Positions 1 to 8,115 of a stretch of DNA of 59,334 bases are shown piece by piece. The stretch spans positions 1 through 59,334 of the forward strand of contig JAIRYN010000042.1 in assembly GCA_031267575.1 (NCBI GenBank). Direction: 5' to 3'. Each line of letters starts with the position of its first letter. The stretch's first letter is position 1. A model generated the notes under the pieces. That model saw only the letters and a program-made list of their open reading frames with translations, did not search any database and was not told where the DNA came from. The DNA is from Synergistaceae bacterium (GTDB lineage: Bacteria > Synergistota > Synergistia > Synergistales > Aminobacteriaceae). The translations under genes and the position numbers were made by a program.

Positions 1-426
1 TTCGCAACAGACTCCAGATGCCGCGATGGCGATTGCCAGCCACTGGATTTTTCCAAGTCGTTCCTTAAAAATTACGACTCCAAACAAGATGCTGACTAGA
101 GGGTTTATGAAATAACCGAGGCTGCTTTCCAGTATTCTGCCGTCATTGACCGCCCATATATAAATACCCCAGTTGGCGGTGACGGTCGCACTCGACAACA
201 TCAACATCGAAAGCGCGCGCCGACTCGACCGGAACAGCGAAACGATTTTCGAGCCTTTACGGGTTACGGCTATCAGAAAAAATGAGAACACGCACGACCA
301 AATTGCCCGATGCGCTAATATCTCCATAGAGTTCACCGAGCCCAAAGCCTTCCAATAAACAGGCATCACTCCCCAAAAAACATAAGTCGCGAGTATCGCC
401 CACGCGCCTCTCGTAGTTTCTTTCAT
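1..426 (-). CDS. rarD: RarD-type EamA permease, N-terminal part
   Basis: Reading the minus strand from an ATG at 426 gives 142 codons that run off the window edge. The protein begins MKETTRGAWAILATYVFWG and later has NWGIYIWAVNDGRILESSLG followed by YFINPL, which matches the RarD branch of the drug/metabolite transporter superfamily. At least four hydrophobic segments are visible, so this is an inner-membrane permease; the family usually has ten segments in about 300 residues, so roughly half is present. The substrate is unknown for most RarD proteins. No open frame is broken. The gene is separated from the next minus-strand gene by about 70 bases and is probably its own unit or the tail of a short one. 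Confidence 0.88.
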   Translation of the reverse strand, partial: MKETTRGAWAILATYVFWGVMPVYWKALGSVNSMEILAHRAIWSCVFSFFLIAVTRKGSKIVSLFRSSRRALSMLMLSSATVTANWGIYIWAVNDGRILESSLGYFINPLVSILFGVVIFKERLGKIQWLAIAIAASGVCCE

Positions 427-471
427 GCCGCCAAATCCGCCTCGTCCCGCACAGAAGTTTATTTTCTAATG

Positions 472-509
472 TATTTCATTCTATCTATTTCATTCTACCT
501 ATATCATTC
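472..509. repeat. 14-bp tandem repeat over a stop codon
   Basis: Two near-identical 14-mers (TATTTCATTCTATC, then the same with one change) and a partial third copy. The array includes the stop codon of the DtxR-family gene. It belongs to the family of short tandem duplications seen throughout the window. Confidence 0.8.
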
Positions 510-1158
510 GCAGCCAAACTGTCGCGGCTTCATTGCGGGGAACCTCCATTTCCTTGCCGTCCACGGAAACGCGCAAAGAACCCGTCGAGGAGGCGTCGAG
601 GCAGACAATACTCGTTCCTGACATAAAACCCTTGTCCTGTAAGTATTTACGCAATTTTTCATCGGCGGTCAGGCGGATCACCACGCCTTTCTGTCCCTTT
701 CTCAGCACGGAAAGGGGATTAGGCAGCAAGACCTGTGTTTCCATCGCGTTAAAAAGTTCATCAACCCAGGGTTCTTTATCGGCTCTGGCGCGCCTAAAGA
801 ACTCCAACATAGCATAGAGCCTGTCGTCCGTCACAATATCCATATAGTGTTCCATGCTACACGCCATCTCGGAAGAACGATCCCTGTCCACTCCCAAAAG
901 TTCATGGAAAAACGCGCGCAGCCCTTCGTGCCGGCGGTAAACCAAAAGGCCCTTCTGACGTCCCTCCGCGGTAAGGTGAAGGGAACCATAGCGCTCATGG
1001 TTCAGCATTTTTGCCTCTACCAGCTTTTGCACTGTAACCGTAACCGTACCCTTGGTGATTCCCAAGCGTTCAGCAAGATCGGTGACGGTGACGTCCCGAC
1101 CGGTGCTTTCGAGAAGAAAAATTTCCTCTAAGTAATCCTCGATGCGAGCAGTTATCAT
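499..1158 (-). CDS. DtxR/MntR-family metal-dependent regulator
   Basis: This is a 219-residue DNA-binding regulator of the DtxR/MntR family, which represses metal uptake or activates efflux when Fe2+ or Mn2+ is bound. Residues 1-60 form a winged helix (ARIEDYLEEIFLLE, then DLAERLGITKGTVTVTVQKL). The middle carries the dimerisation and metal-binding segment, including SSEMACSMEHYM where the Cys/Glu/His ligands of the family lie. The last 75 residues are a FeoA/SH3-like domain. I chose the ATG at 1158 over a TTG one codon upstream because AGGAG lies eight bases before it. Which metal it senses cannot be told from sequence. The next gene upstream is NikR, so two metal regulators are adjacent. 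Confidence 0.9.
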   Translation of the reverse strand: MITARIEDYLEEIFLLESTGRDVTVTDLAERLGITKGTVTVTVQKLVEAKMLNHERYGSLHLTAEGRQKGLLVYRRHEGLRAFFHELLGVDRDRSSEMACSMEHYMDIVTDDRLYAMLEFFRRARADKEPWVDELFNAMETQVLLPNPLSVLRKGQKGVVIRLTADEKLRKYLQDKGFMSGTSIVCLDASSTGSLRVSVDGKEMEVPRNEAATVWLRMI

Positions 1159-1162
1159 CAAT

Positions 1163-1204
1163 AAATCTCCTAAATTAAATAAATCTCCTAAATAAATCTC
1201 CTAA
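1163..1204 (-). promoter_or_regulatory. Triplicated ribosome-binding site
   Basis: On the minus strand the 11-mer TTAGGAGATTT occurs three times, with its GGAG cores at about 1167, 1185 and 1198. Only the copy nearest the gene is well spaced for the ATG at 1158. The extra copies look like tandem duplications of the Shine-Dalgarno region and could act as standby ribosome sites. Confidence 0.75.
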
Positions 1205-1448
1205 TTTGAAATGTCGCTCTCTTTGTTGGCTCCAAGAACACGGCGCTAATATGATTCCACATCTGGCTCAGAGTTTCGCTCAAATGAATACCGGAACACG
1301 ATGAACATGATGAACACGATAAATCAAGGACTTCGTTCTTCGGTTTGTCGACTTCCGATGAAGTCCTCATTTCCTTCCTTTGAAGTCTTCATTTCCTTCT
1401 AATATGGCTCCCGACACAACTCGTTAATCATAATTTGAGATTGCTATC
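1205..1448 (-). other. Long untranslated leader of the DtxR-family gene
   Basis: No convincing gene is seen here. If the promoter at 1449-1477 is real, this is part of a leader of about 285 bases. It holds an imperfect tandem repeat of about 20 bases near 1355-1400 (CTTCATTTCCTTC-type units). A 60-codon frame at 1188-1370 has a Ser/Cys-rich composition created by short repeats and is not accepted as a gene. Confidence 0.5.
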
Positions 1449-1477
1449 ATCCTAATCTGATAAAAGTGTTTTGTCAA
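1449..1477 (-). promoter_or_regulatory. Sigma70-type promoter for the DtxR-family gene
   Basis: On the minus strand TTGACA is followed by a 17-base spacer and TAGGAT (four of six matches to the -10 consensus). The -10 is embedded in a weak inverted repeat (AGATT, then AATCT), which could be an operator for autoregulation. That last point is inference. Confidence 0.55.
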
Positions 1478-1670
1478 CAGCGAAAAGCTGCGGCAAAGAT
1501 AACTTGCCCTATCTGGGCACACCTCTTGTAGAGTATTGCTACGCTTTCGTGGTACACTCGCGGCTCTGGACCCTATGTAACTTGATTGCGTTCATTTTGC
1601 GGATATTTTGACAGTGGAATAAATCTGTCGAAACTGAAAATAACGTAAAAAATTTGGAATGTCGCTATTG

Positions 1671-2081
1671 CTATAACCCCGATGTGATGACGGTATCAAC
1701 ACTTTTGAGACCTTTGACCTTGCTCAGCAAGTCGACAAAGGCTTTAACGTGGGAGGCGTCGCCCTTCAGAACGATACACTCCAAGCAGGTATCGTGGTCT
1801 ACGTGAACGTGGGTCGTACAAACGACATTCTCTCCATGATCGTGTTGAACAGCGGTCAAATCCTTGGAAATGCAGGGAGCATGGTGGTTGTACATTAAAG
1901 TCACCGTTCCATAAACTTGGCCTTTTTCCTCCTGCCAGCGTTCCTCGCTGATATAGCGTCGTATCAATTGGCGTATGACGTCCGAACGGTTGTCTTTTCC
2001 GACACGTTCTAACCGAAGATCGAACTCCGCAAGGACATCCTCTGGAACGGTTACCCCGAAACGCGCGAGTTTTTTCGCCAT
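1671..2081 (-). CDS. nikR: Nickel-responsive regulator NikR
   Basis: NikR represses nickel uptake genes when Ni2+ is plentiful. The protein starts with a ribbon-helix-helix DNA-binding domain (MAKKLARFGVTVPEDVLAEF, then NRSDVIRQLIRRYI) and ends with an ACT-like nickel-binding domain. The nickel ligands of the family are visible as the run CTTHVHVDHDTCLECIVLKG, with two His spaced HxH and the following Cys. Length, 136 residues, is normal. I chose the ATG at 2081 because GAGG lies five bases upstream; an ATG three codons earlier has no room for a ribosome-binding site. No nickel transporter or nickel enzyme lies within the window. Confidence 0.94.
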   Translation of the reverse strand: MAKKLARFGVTVPEDVLAEFDLRLERVGKDNRSDVIRQLIRRYISEERWQEEKGQVYGTVTLMYNHHAPCISKDLTAVQHDHGENVVCTTHVHVDHDTCLECIVLKGDASHVKAFVDLLSKVKGLKSVDTVITSGL

Positions 2082-2222
2082 GTCCCTCATCCTTTCTTCT
2101 CAAACGTTTTCATCGCGAAGGTGGTGCCAGAGGCATCATAAGGCCATAAGGCACCAATATTTCATATTTCAAAAGATCAAGGGCTCACCCGATAATTTTC
2201 GGGCACAGGTGGCTTTTCTGTT

Positions 2223-2684
2223 TCATCGGCGTATTCCCTCGAACCATTTTTTTCGCCTGGTTTTTTCGCCGGAACCTTCTCCAGCCTCATCCGTCGTTGA
2301 ACGCTTGTTGGATTGGCTCGAGTTTTCTGTTGTGGTCGCGTCCGTCGAGAAGACCGTTTGGCTGGAAAAGGAAGAAGATGATGAGGGGGAGGGCGAAAAA
2401 AGTTGATGTTCGCGTAGTTTTTCGTAGCAGATGATTCCTCCACCGCCAAAAAGAGCGGTCAACAAAAACCACCCCAAAAGCCTGGAGATGAACGCGAAAA
2501 CAAAACCGGCAAAGCTCAAGACCAAACCCAACATGCAGATAAACATGGGCGTGAAGATCAGCAGAAGGAGCGATCTATCTTTAGCGTTGCCACGATGCCA
2601 TTCCATAAGAATAAAATTGAAGCCCATAAATAAATTAGACGGCCAGAAATATTTTAAAAAACGCGACCATGAACGATCCCACAA
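2223..2684 (-). CDS. Small membrane protein with charged, Ser-rich tail
   Basis: I do not recognise this 153-residue protein. Two or three hydrophobic segments occupy residues 12-100 (for example LLLLIFTPMFICMLGLVL and GWFLLTALFGGGGIICY). The remaining 50 residues are low complexity: Ser-rich, then Thr/Asn/Ser-rich, ending in basic residues (KTRRKKWFEGIRR). The start is a TTG at 2684 with GGGGGGAG upstream. It lies head to head with the Lon-like protease gene, sharing the 138-base region between them. A real gene is likely from the membrane segments and start site, but there is no family evidence. Confidence 0.55.
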   Translation of the reverse strand: MWDRSWSRFLKYFWPSNLFMGFNFILMEWHRGNAKDRSLLLLIFTPMFICMLGLVLSFAGFVFAFISRLLGWFLLTALFGGGGIICYEKLREHQLFSPSPSSSSSFSSQTVFSTDATTTENSSQSNKRSTTDEAGEGSGEKTRRKKWFEGIRR

Positions 2685-2822
2685 GGCGCTCCCCCCAGAA
2701 ATTCATTTGAGTTCTACTGAAATTATATCGGATTATCTTCTAAATGTGCTCATTCGATTGCCTAGCTACGAAACTTGGGTTAGGATAAAACGCAAGAGTT
2801 ACTATATGATAACGAAGGCGTG

Positions 2823-5279
2823 ATGGATGTGACGGACAAATGGAAACTGTCCCCCGACAAATTGCGGAAGGTAACGGACCCGAAAAGCTGGCATTTCAAA
2901 ACCACCGAAGAACTTAAATCAGCCAAAAGTCTCATCGGCCAAGAACGTGCCGTCGAATCTATTTCTTTCGGCCTTGATGTTCCCAGCAGGGGTTATAACA
3001 TTTTTGTGACGGGCTACCCGGGTAGCGGTCGCACCAGTTACGCGCTGGAGCGTTTGGGAGCGCGCGCGAAAACCACTCCTGCGCCCGACGATTGGGTTTA
3101 CGTCTACAGCTTCGACGAGCCGGGGGAACCCCTGGCGATGCGGCTTTCAGCGGGACGCGGCAAGGACCTTTGTACATCGTTGGAGGAGCTGGTCAATGAA
3201 CTCAAGGTCACTATCAGCAAAGCCTTCGAGAAAAGCCAGTACGAGGACGCCAAAGCCCAGTTCGTCAAGGTATTTCAGGAAAAAGCCGGAACGATTATGG
3301 ACGAACTCAAAGCTTGGTCGGCGGAAAAGGGATTTTCCTTGAAACGAACACCTCAGGGGTTTGTCAACATTCCCTTGATCGAGGTCCAAGACGAAGAAGG
3401 CAAGACGGTGGTCCGCGAGATCCAACAGGAAGAATTTGAGGCTCTGAGCGACGAGAAGCAAAAGGCCTATCAGACCACCTCGGAAGAAGTCTCCCAAAAG
3501 ACCCTGTTGTCCCTGCGACGCATCAGAGACATGGAAAAAGAACTGAAAGAGGAGATCGGCAAGCTGGAAGCCGAGATCTGCAGATCCGCCATCGAACCCT
3601 ACCTTTCGGATATCCGGGAGAAGTACGCGGATAACGAAAAACTCTCCAAGTGGTTCGACCGACTGGCGGAGGACATTATCGAAAACTTCGGGGCTTTCGT
3701 CACGTCAGTTCGGGACGAGTCGGCTGAGGTGGACTTCAGCCGTTACGCGGGTAATTTGTTTGTCAGCAATGATCCGAAGGCTGGCGCGCCTGTTGTTTGG
3801 GAGACGAACCCCACATATTACAATCTGGCGGGAAAGGTCGAGTATGAGAGCCGGCAGGGCTATCTCTACACGGACTTTCGGCGCATCGTGGCCGGGGCCT
3901 TCCACAAGGCGAACGGCGGTTTCCTGGTTCTCGACGCCGAAAAGGTTTTGATGAACTTCATGTCATGGGAGGCCATCAAGCGCGTTTTACGGACAGGAGA
4001 GGCCAGCATCGAGAACTTGGGTGAGCAATACGGGGCCATTCCCGTTTCTTCCTTGCGCCCCACTCCAATCCAAATGGACCTAAAGGTCATCATGGTGGGA
4101 ACCCCCTATATCTATGAGTTATTGCAACACTATGACCCCGAGTTCCAGAAGATTTTCAAGATCAAAGCGAGTTTTGACTTCGATATGCCGCGCAACAGGA
4201 AATCGGAGAGGGAAATGGCCTCCTTCGTAGTGAACGTGATCCGAGAGGAAAAATTGATGCCCTTCGATGCCTCTGCTGTTTCCGAAATTTTGGAGTGGTC
4301 CAGCCGTGCCGCCGACGACCAAGAGCTTTTGTCGGTCGAAGTGGGACGGATTCGGGAACTGATTGTAGAGTCTCACGCTTGGGCCAAAACGGAAAAGGCG
4401 GGGCAAGTTGGCGAAGATCACGTTCGTAAAGCCATTCGGCACAAAAAATACCGCTCCAGTCTCTACCAAGAGAAGCTCGTTCGCGCTTTCACCACCGGAG
4501 TCCTGCGAGTGGACACGGAAGGGGAGGTCGTGGGGCAGATCAATGGGCTCTCCGTTATTGACCTCACGGACTACCGTTTCGGGCACCCTTCGCGCATCAC
4601 GGCCAATGTTTACATGGGTCAAGAAGGCGTGATCAACATCGAGCGGGAGGTGAAGATGACCGGCCCCATTCACAACAAAGGCCTAATGATCCTCTCCAGC
4701 TACCTGGGACGTATGTACGCGCAGGATATGCCTCTTTCCCTGTCGGCTCGCCTGACCTTCGAGCAAAATTATGGCGGCATCGAAGGCGACAGCGCTTCAT
4801 CTACGGAGTTGTACTGCCTGCTCTCGGCTCTTTCCGGCCTGCCCTTGAAACAGGGCATTGCTGTCACGGGGTCCGTGGATCAATTTGGGAACGTGCAGCC
4901 CATCGGCGGCGTCAACGAGAAAATCGAGGGCTTTTTCGAGTGTTGCAAACTCAAGGGCTTTTCACCACGGGGCGATCAAGGTGTGATGATTCCCCGGCAA
5001 AATGTGAAGCATCTCATGCTGGATCACGAGGTCGTCGAGACCGTAAAGGAGGGGAAGTTCTCCATCTGGGCTGTGAGTACCATCGACGAAGGGATCGAAA
5101 TCCTAACAGGAGTGAAAGCGGGGAAACCCAACAAGAAGGGGTTCACTTCGAACTCCGTGCACGCCAGAGCGAAAGCCCGTTTGAAAAAGCTGCTGGAAGA
5201 TAACGCCAAATTACGCAAGGAACTGACGGGTGGTATGGACGTAGATAAGTACGAAGATAAAGATTCGGACGAAGTCTAA
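2823..5279 (+). CDS. Lon-related ATP-dependent protease (AAA/S16)
   Basis: This is an 818-residue cytoplasmic AAA+ protease of the LonB-like group (AAA_32 plus Lon C-terminal protease domain), which unfolds and degrades proteins. The P-loop near residue 60 reads GYPGSGRTS, with Arg where classical Walker A motifs have Lys. The middle carries a long helical insertion (about residues 110-270). The protease domain at the C-terminus shows the Ser-Lys dyad: Ser in EGDSASSTELYCLL and Lys in GGVNEKIEGFF. There is no N-terminal substrate domain of the LonA type. I chose ATG 2823 because GAAGG lies four bases upstream; GTG 2820 is too close. The next gene follows after 46 bases and may be co-transcribed. 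Confidence 0.92.
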   Translation: MDVTDKWKLSPDKLRKVTDPKSWHFKTTEELKSAKSLIGQERAVESISFGLDVPSRGYNIFVTGYPGSGRTSYALERLGARAKTTPAPDDWVYVYSFDEPGEPLAMRLSAGRGKDLCTSLEELVNELKVTISKAFEKSQYEDAKAQFVKVFQEKAGTIMDELKAWSAEKGFSLKRTPQGFVNIPLIEVQDEEGKTVVREIQQEEFEALSDEKQKAYQTTSEEVSQKTLLSLRRIRDMEKELKEEIGKLEAEICRSAIEPYLSDIREKYADNEKLSKWFDRLAEDIIENFGAFVTSVRDESAEVDFSRYAGNLFVSNDPKAGAPVVWETNPTYYNLAGKVEYESRQGYLYTDFRRIVAGAFHKANGGFLVLDAEKVLMNFMSWEAIKRVLRTGEASIENLGEQYGAIPVSSLRPTPIQMDLKVIMVGTPYIYELLQHYDPEFQKIFKIKASFDFDMPRNRKSEREMASFVVNVIREEKLMPFDASAVSEILEWSSRAADDQELLSVEVGRIRELIVESHAWAKTEKAGQVGEDHVRKAIRHKKYRSSLYQEKLVRAFTTGVLRVDTEGEVVGQINGLSVIDLTDYRFGHPSRITANVYMGQEGVINIEREVKMTGPIHNKGLMILSSYLGRMYAQDMPLSLSARLTFEQNYGGIEGDSASSTELYCLLSALSGLPLKQGIAVTGSVDQFGNVQPIGGVNEKIEGFFECCKLKGFSPRGDQGVMIPRQNVKHLMLDHEVVETVKEGKFSIWAVSTIDEGIEILTGVKAGKPNKKGFTSNSVHARAKARLKKLLEDNAKLRKELTGGMDVDKYEDKDSDEV

Positions 5280-5325
5280 GGAATATAGTAAAATATAGAA
5301 AAATAAATATGGAGGTGTATGCGTA

Positions 5326-6033
5326 ATGACAAATATGAATCCCACGATTTCTGTCTACGCCGCTCGTATCGAAGCTATGAACGCTTTTTTACGCAGAGTC
5401 CATCAATGGATGGCGGCGGGGTTGATTTTAACGGCCGTCACGGCTCATTGGATCGCGGCAAGCCCTTCGATGATTCGGGCAATCTATGGGTCAAGTGTTT
5501 GGTTAATTCTTGTAGTGGTAGAGTTGGCGTTGGTATTCGCGCTGAGTGGGTTGATCAATCGTATCAGCGCGACGACCGCTATGGGGATCTTCGTGGTTTA
5601 CAGCATTTTGAATGGGGTGACGCTATCCGCCGTGCTTCTAGCCTACACAGGGGAGTCGGTATTCAGTGCCTTCCTGACGGCGGCGGGCATGTTCGGGGCC
5701 ATGAGCGTCTATGGACTCTACACGAAACGCGATCTTTCCACTTGGCGCAGTCTTCTGGTCATGGGGCTCTGGGGGCTTCTCATCGCGCTGGTTGTCAATA
5801 TGTTTCTGCGTAATGGAGTCGCCGATCTCGTCATTAGCTTCATAGGTGTGTTTGTCTTTCTCGGCTTGACCGCTTACGACACGCAGTACCTCCGGGATTT
5901 AGGCGGACAATTAGACCTGGAGGGCCAGGACGAGACCGGACGGAAACTGGCAATCATGGGGGCTCTACGTCTTTACCTTGACTTCGTCAACTTGTTCATT
6001 TATCTTCTGCGCATCTTCGGAAAACGACGTTAA
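5326..6033 (+). CDS. Bax inhibitor-1/YccA family membrane protein
   Basis: The 235-residue protein has about seven hydrophobic segments and the family pattern near the C-terminus, where FVFLGLTAYDTQYLRDL precedes a final helix with ALRLYLDFVNLFIYLLRI. Members are inner-membrane proteins; some homologues act as pH-sensitive calcium leak channels, and E. coli YccA and YbhL are relatives. A strong ribosome-binding site (GGAGGTG) lies eight bases before the ATG. It follows the Lon-like protease by 46 bases. YccA interacts with the FtsH protease in E. coli, so a link with a protease gene is plausible, but this is inference. Confidence 0.9.
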   Translation: MTNMNPTISVYAARIEAMNAFLRRVHQWMAAGLILTAVTAHWIAASPSMIRAIYGSSVWLILVVVELALVFALSGLINRISATTAMGIFVVYSILNGVTLSAVLLAYTGESVFSAFLTAAGMFGAMSVYGLYTKRDLSTWRSLLVMGLWGLLIALVVNMFLRNGVADLVISFIGVFVFLGLTAYDTQYLRDLGGQLDLEGQDETGRKLAIMGALRLYLDFVNLFIYLLRIFGKRR

Positions 6034-6100
6034 AGAAACCTAAAGAGACAAGATAAAATCATCGTAAGATTATAGAAAACTAAATAAGAGTAGAAAACTA

Positions 6101-6145
6101 ACGGTCTCTCGAACTTCTAGGATAAAAGGAAGTTCGGGAGACTGT
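6101..6145. terminator. Hairpin between convergent genes
   Basis: An inverted repeat of about 15 bp (GTCTCTCGAACTTC paired with GAAGTTCGGGAGAC) lies between the convergent Bax-inhibitor and Xaa-Pro peptidase genes. There is no long T-run on the plus side and only a weak one on the minus side. It probably terminates both genes. Confidence 0.7.
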
Positions 6146-6185
6146 TGTCCGCGAAGAATGTTCTATCCTGGTGAAAACCCAGTGT

Positions 6186-7304
6186 TTATTTTTTAGAGTT
6201 CGCGGCTATTTTTAAATGTTGATCGTCGGATTGTGTAAGACATTCCGCCCCGGTTTCGGTGATGAGATAATCGTCCTCGACACGCAAACCACCCCAACCT
6301 TCGATGTAGATTCCCGGTTCTATCGTGACCACGTCTCCCGGTTTCAGGACGTCTTTCGAGAACGGCGACAAACGCGGCGTTTCATGAACTTCAAGGCCCA
6401 GGCCATGTCCGAGCCCGTGAATGAAGTTTTTCCCATAGCCAGCGTCATCAATGACCTTACGCGCGACGGCATCTACTTCCTTGCCAGAGACTCCTGGACG
6501 GAGGACACTTGCCGCGTCGCGATGGGCTTTCACCAGGATTTGATCGATCTTGATCGCCTGCTTTTGAGCTTTCTCAACGGCAAAGTTGCGCGTAATATCG
6601 CACATGTAGCCATCCACCATAGCGCCATAGTCGAGGGTTACAGTATCCCCCACCCCAAAAGCTCTTTGGGTCGCGCGGCCATGACACATAGCTCCGCGTT
6701 CACCTGATGCCACGATAAAACTGTCATGCGCCCACCCTGTTTCCGCTCCTGCTATTTTTATTTCGTGAAGCAGGTGGCTTCCAAACTCCACCTCTGTCAT
6801 ACCGACACGCGCCTGAGTCAACATCTTGTCATAAGCTTGACGGGCAATGAGGCTGGCTTTTTTGATAGCCTCTACCTCAAAAACGTCTTTGGCGCGTCGC
6901 AGAACGGGAATGAAAATCGACGCGTCTTCCCAGTTCGTCGAAACCTTTTTCAAAACCCCCTCCACGATATTGTAGGAGAGTTTTTCTCCCTCGAACCCCA
7001 CGGATTTGTAGCCGTTTTCGGAGACCACCTTGGCAATAAACTCCACCAGAGGACGTCCCGTTTGAATGGTCAAAGCGAAAGGAGACTGAAGAGCCGCTTG
7101 AGTTTGATAGCGTCCATCTGTGACCAACCTCTCACCAACGCCGTCAATGATCAACGCGGCGCTACTGCCCCGAAAGCCCGAAATATAATGACAGCTTTCG
7201 GTATTCTGATGTTCGAGAACAAGCAAAACAAACGCGTCCATTTCTCTTTCTCGCATTAAAACCCGGAGTTTCTCCACTCGACCATGAATGATGTCAAACC
7301 GCAT
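6186..7304 (-). CDS. Xaa-Pro peptidase, M24 family
   Basis: This cytoplasmic metallopeptidase removes N-terminal residues before proline or cleaves Xaa-Pro dipeptides. The first 130 residues are the creatinase-type N-terminal domain. The pita-bread catalytic domain follows with all five metal ligands of the family: two Asp in LDYGAMVDGYMCDITR (about 225-240), His in HGLGHGLGLEVHE (about 300), Glu in TIEPGIYIEG (about 330) and Glu in GLRVEDDYLIT. Length (372) is normal for the PepQ-like short form. AGGAGG precedes the ATG by nine bases. PepP and PepQ cannot be separated by eye. Confidence 0.93.
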   Translation of the reverse strand: MRFDIIHGRVEKLRVLMREREMDAFVLLVLEHQNTESCHYISGFRGSSAALIIDGVGERLVTDGRYQTQAALQSPFALTIQTGRPLVEFIAKVVSENGYKSVGFEGEKLSYNIVEGVLKKVSTNWEDASIFIPVLRRAKDVFEVEAIKKASLIARQAYDKMLTQARVGMTEVEFGSHLLHEIKIAGAETGWAHDSFIVASGERGAMCHGRATQRAFGVGDTVTLDYGAMVDGYMCDITRNFAVEKAQKQAIKIDQILVKAHRDAASVLRPGVSGKEVDAVARKVIDDAGYGKNFIHGLGHGLGLEVHETPRLSPFSKDVLKPGDVVTIEPGIYIEGWGGLRVEDDYLITETGAECLTQSDDQHLKIAANSKK

Positions 7305-7371
7305 CTACATAGACCTCCTACTTTAATTACTAATTCGGAATATAAATACATAGGATTATAATTCTGATGGG

Positions 7372-7620
7372 TTATTTATTAAGTTCTTTTGAGTAAAGCT
7401 TTTTCATTTCTTTTTCCCTGCGTCGCGTATGCTCTTTCCACCAGGCGCTCTCCAAGGCTTTGACAAGTTCCTTACGCTGTTCACGCCACATTAGTGCCGC
7501 CATACCCTCGGATAAAGCGCTCAAATCAGCATCAATATCCACAGGACGCTTATGGATTGTAAATTTTTTCCCATCGTAAGAAACAACAGAACCATCATTG
7601 AAAGGAATATAGACTCTCAT
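7372..7620 (-). CDS. Small uncharacterised protein
   Basis: I do not recognise this 82-residue protein. It starts MRVYIPFNDGSVVSYDGKKF, suggesting a small beta-hairpin, and continues into a charged helix rich in Lys, Arg and Glu (EHTRRREKEMKKLYSKEL). It has an excellent ribosome-binding site (GAGGAGG, five bases before the ATG) and lies 26 bases after the RimI-like gene in the same direction. It is therefore probably translated as the last gene of the purA operon. Confidence 0.6.
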   Translation of the reverse strand: MRVYIPFNDGSVVSYDGKKFTIHKRPVDIDADLSALSEGMAALMWREQRKELVKALESAWWKEHTRRREKEMKKLYSKELNK

Positions 7621-7646
7621 CCGTCCTCCTCTCTCGCGCCCGGTTC

Positions 7647-8111
7647 TCAGAATTTAAGAGGCAATTTCACACTCATGTGTTGGGCGACATCGCCGTTGCT
7701 ATAAAAGTTGTTTTGGGTTTCGTCAATTTTGAACCCCAAACCATAATAAAGCGATAATGCCGCAAAATTGGAAGCGCGCGCCCTCAGTATAAGCGTTGAA
7801 AAACCCAAATTGATCCCGCACTCGGCCACAGCGACCACCAATTGAGCGCCAATACCACGTCGCTGGTACTCTGGCAAAACCACCAGATTCATCAGCAAGG
7901 CTTTTCCTTTATCATCACCCCAAACGGCGTATCCCAACAATTTATCATTTACAGCCGGAGCGAAAGCCCCCAAGTAGGAGAATCGAGCGTCTCCCACAAG
8001 AAGATCTTGTTTGACAAGACGCTCCGGCCAAGGATAAGGAGAAGTTCGGTCAATTTCCAAAACTTGTGTTAGATCGTTTTTCGTGCAAAAACGGATATCC
8101 GTCAGAAGCAC
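7647..8111 (-). CDS. GNAT acetyltransferase, RimI-like
   Basis: The 154-residue protein has the GNAT fold signature: an acceptor-side N-terminus (EIDRTSPYPWPERLVKQDL), the acetyl-CoA pyrophosphate loop LPEYQRRGIGAQLV, and a C-terminal strand-helix with ALSLYYGLGFKI. This resembles RimI, which acetylates the N-terminus of ribosomal protein S18, although other GNAT substrates are possible. It starts with GTG at 8111, four bases after the purA stop, and its ribosome-binding site (GAGGA) overlaps the end of purA. The two genes are thus translationally linked. Confidence 0.85.
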   Translation of the reverse strand: MLLTDIRFCTKNDLTQVLEIDRTSPYPWPERLVKQDLLVGDARFSYLGAFAPAVNDKLLGYAVWGDDKGKALLMNLVVLPEYQRRGIGAQLVVAVAECGINLGFSTLILRARASNFAALSLYYGLGFKIDETQNNFYSNGDVAQHMSVKLPLKF

Positions 8112-8115
8112 AAAA

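Noticed and set aside
1188-1370. 60-codon frame with Cys/Ser repeats on the minus strand
   Set aside because: No ribosome-binding site, composition set by short DNA repeats, and it lies in the leader of the DtxR-family gene.
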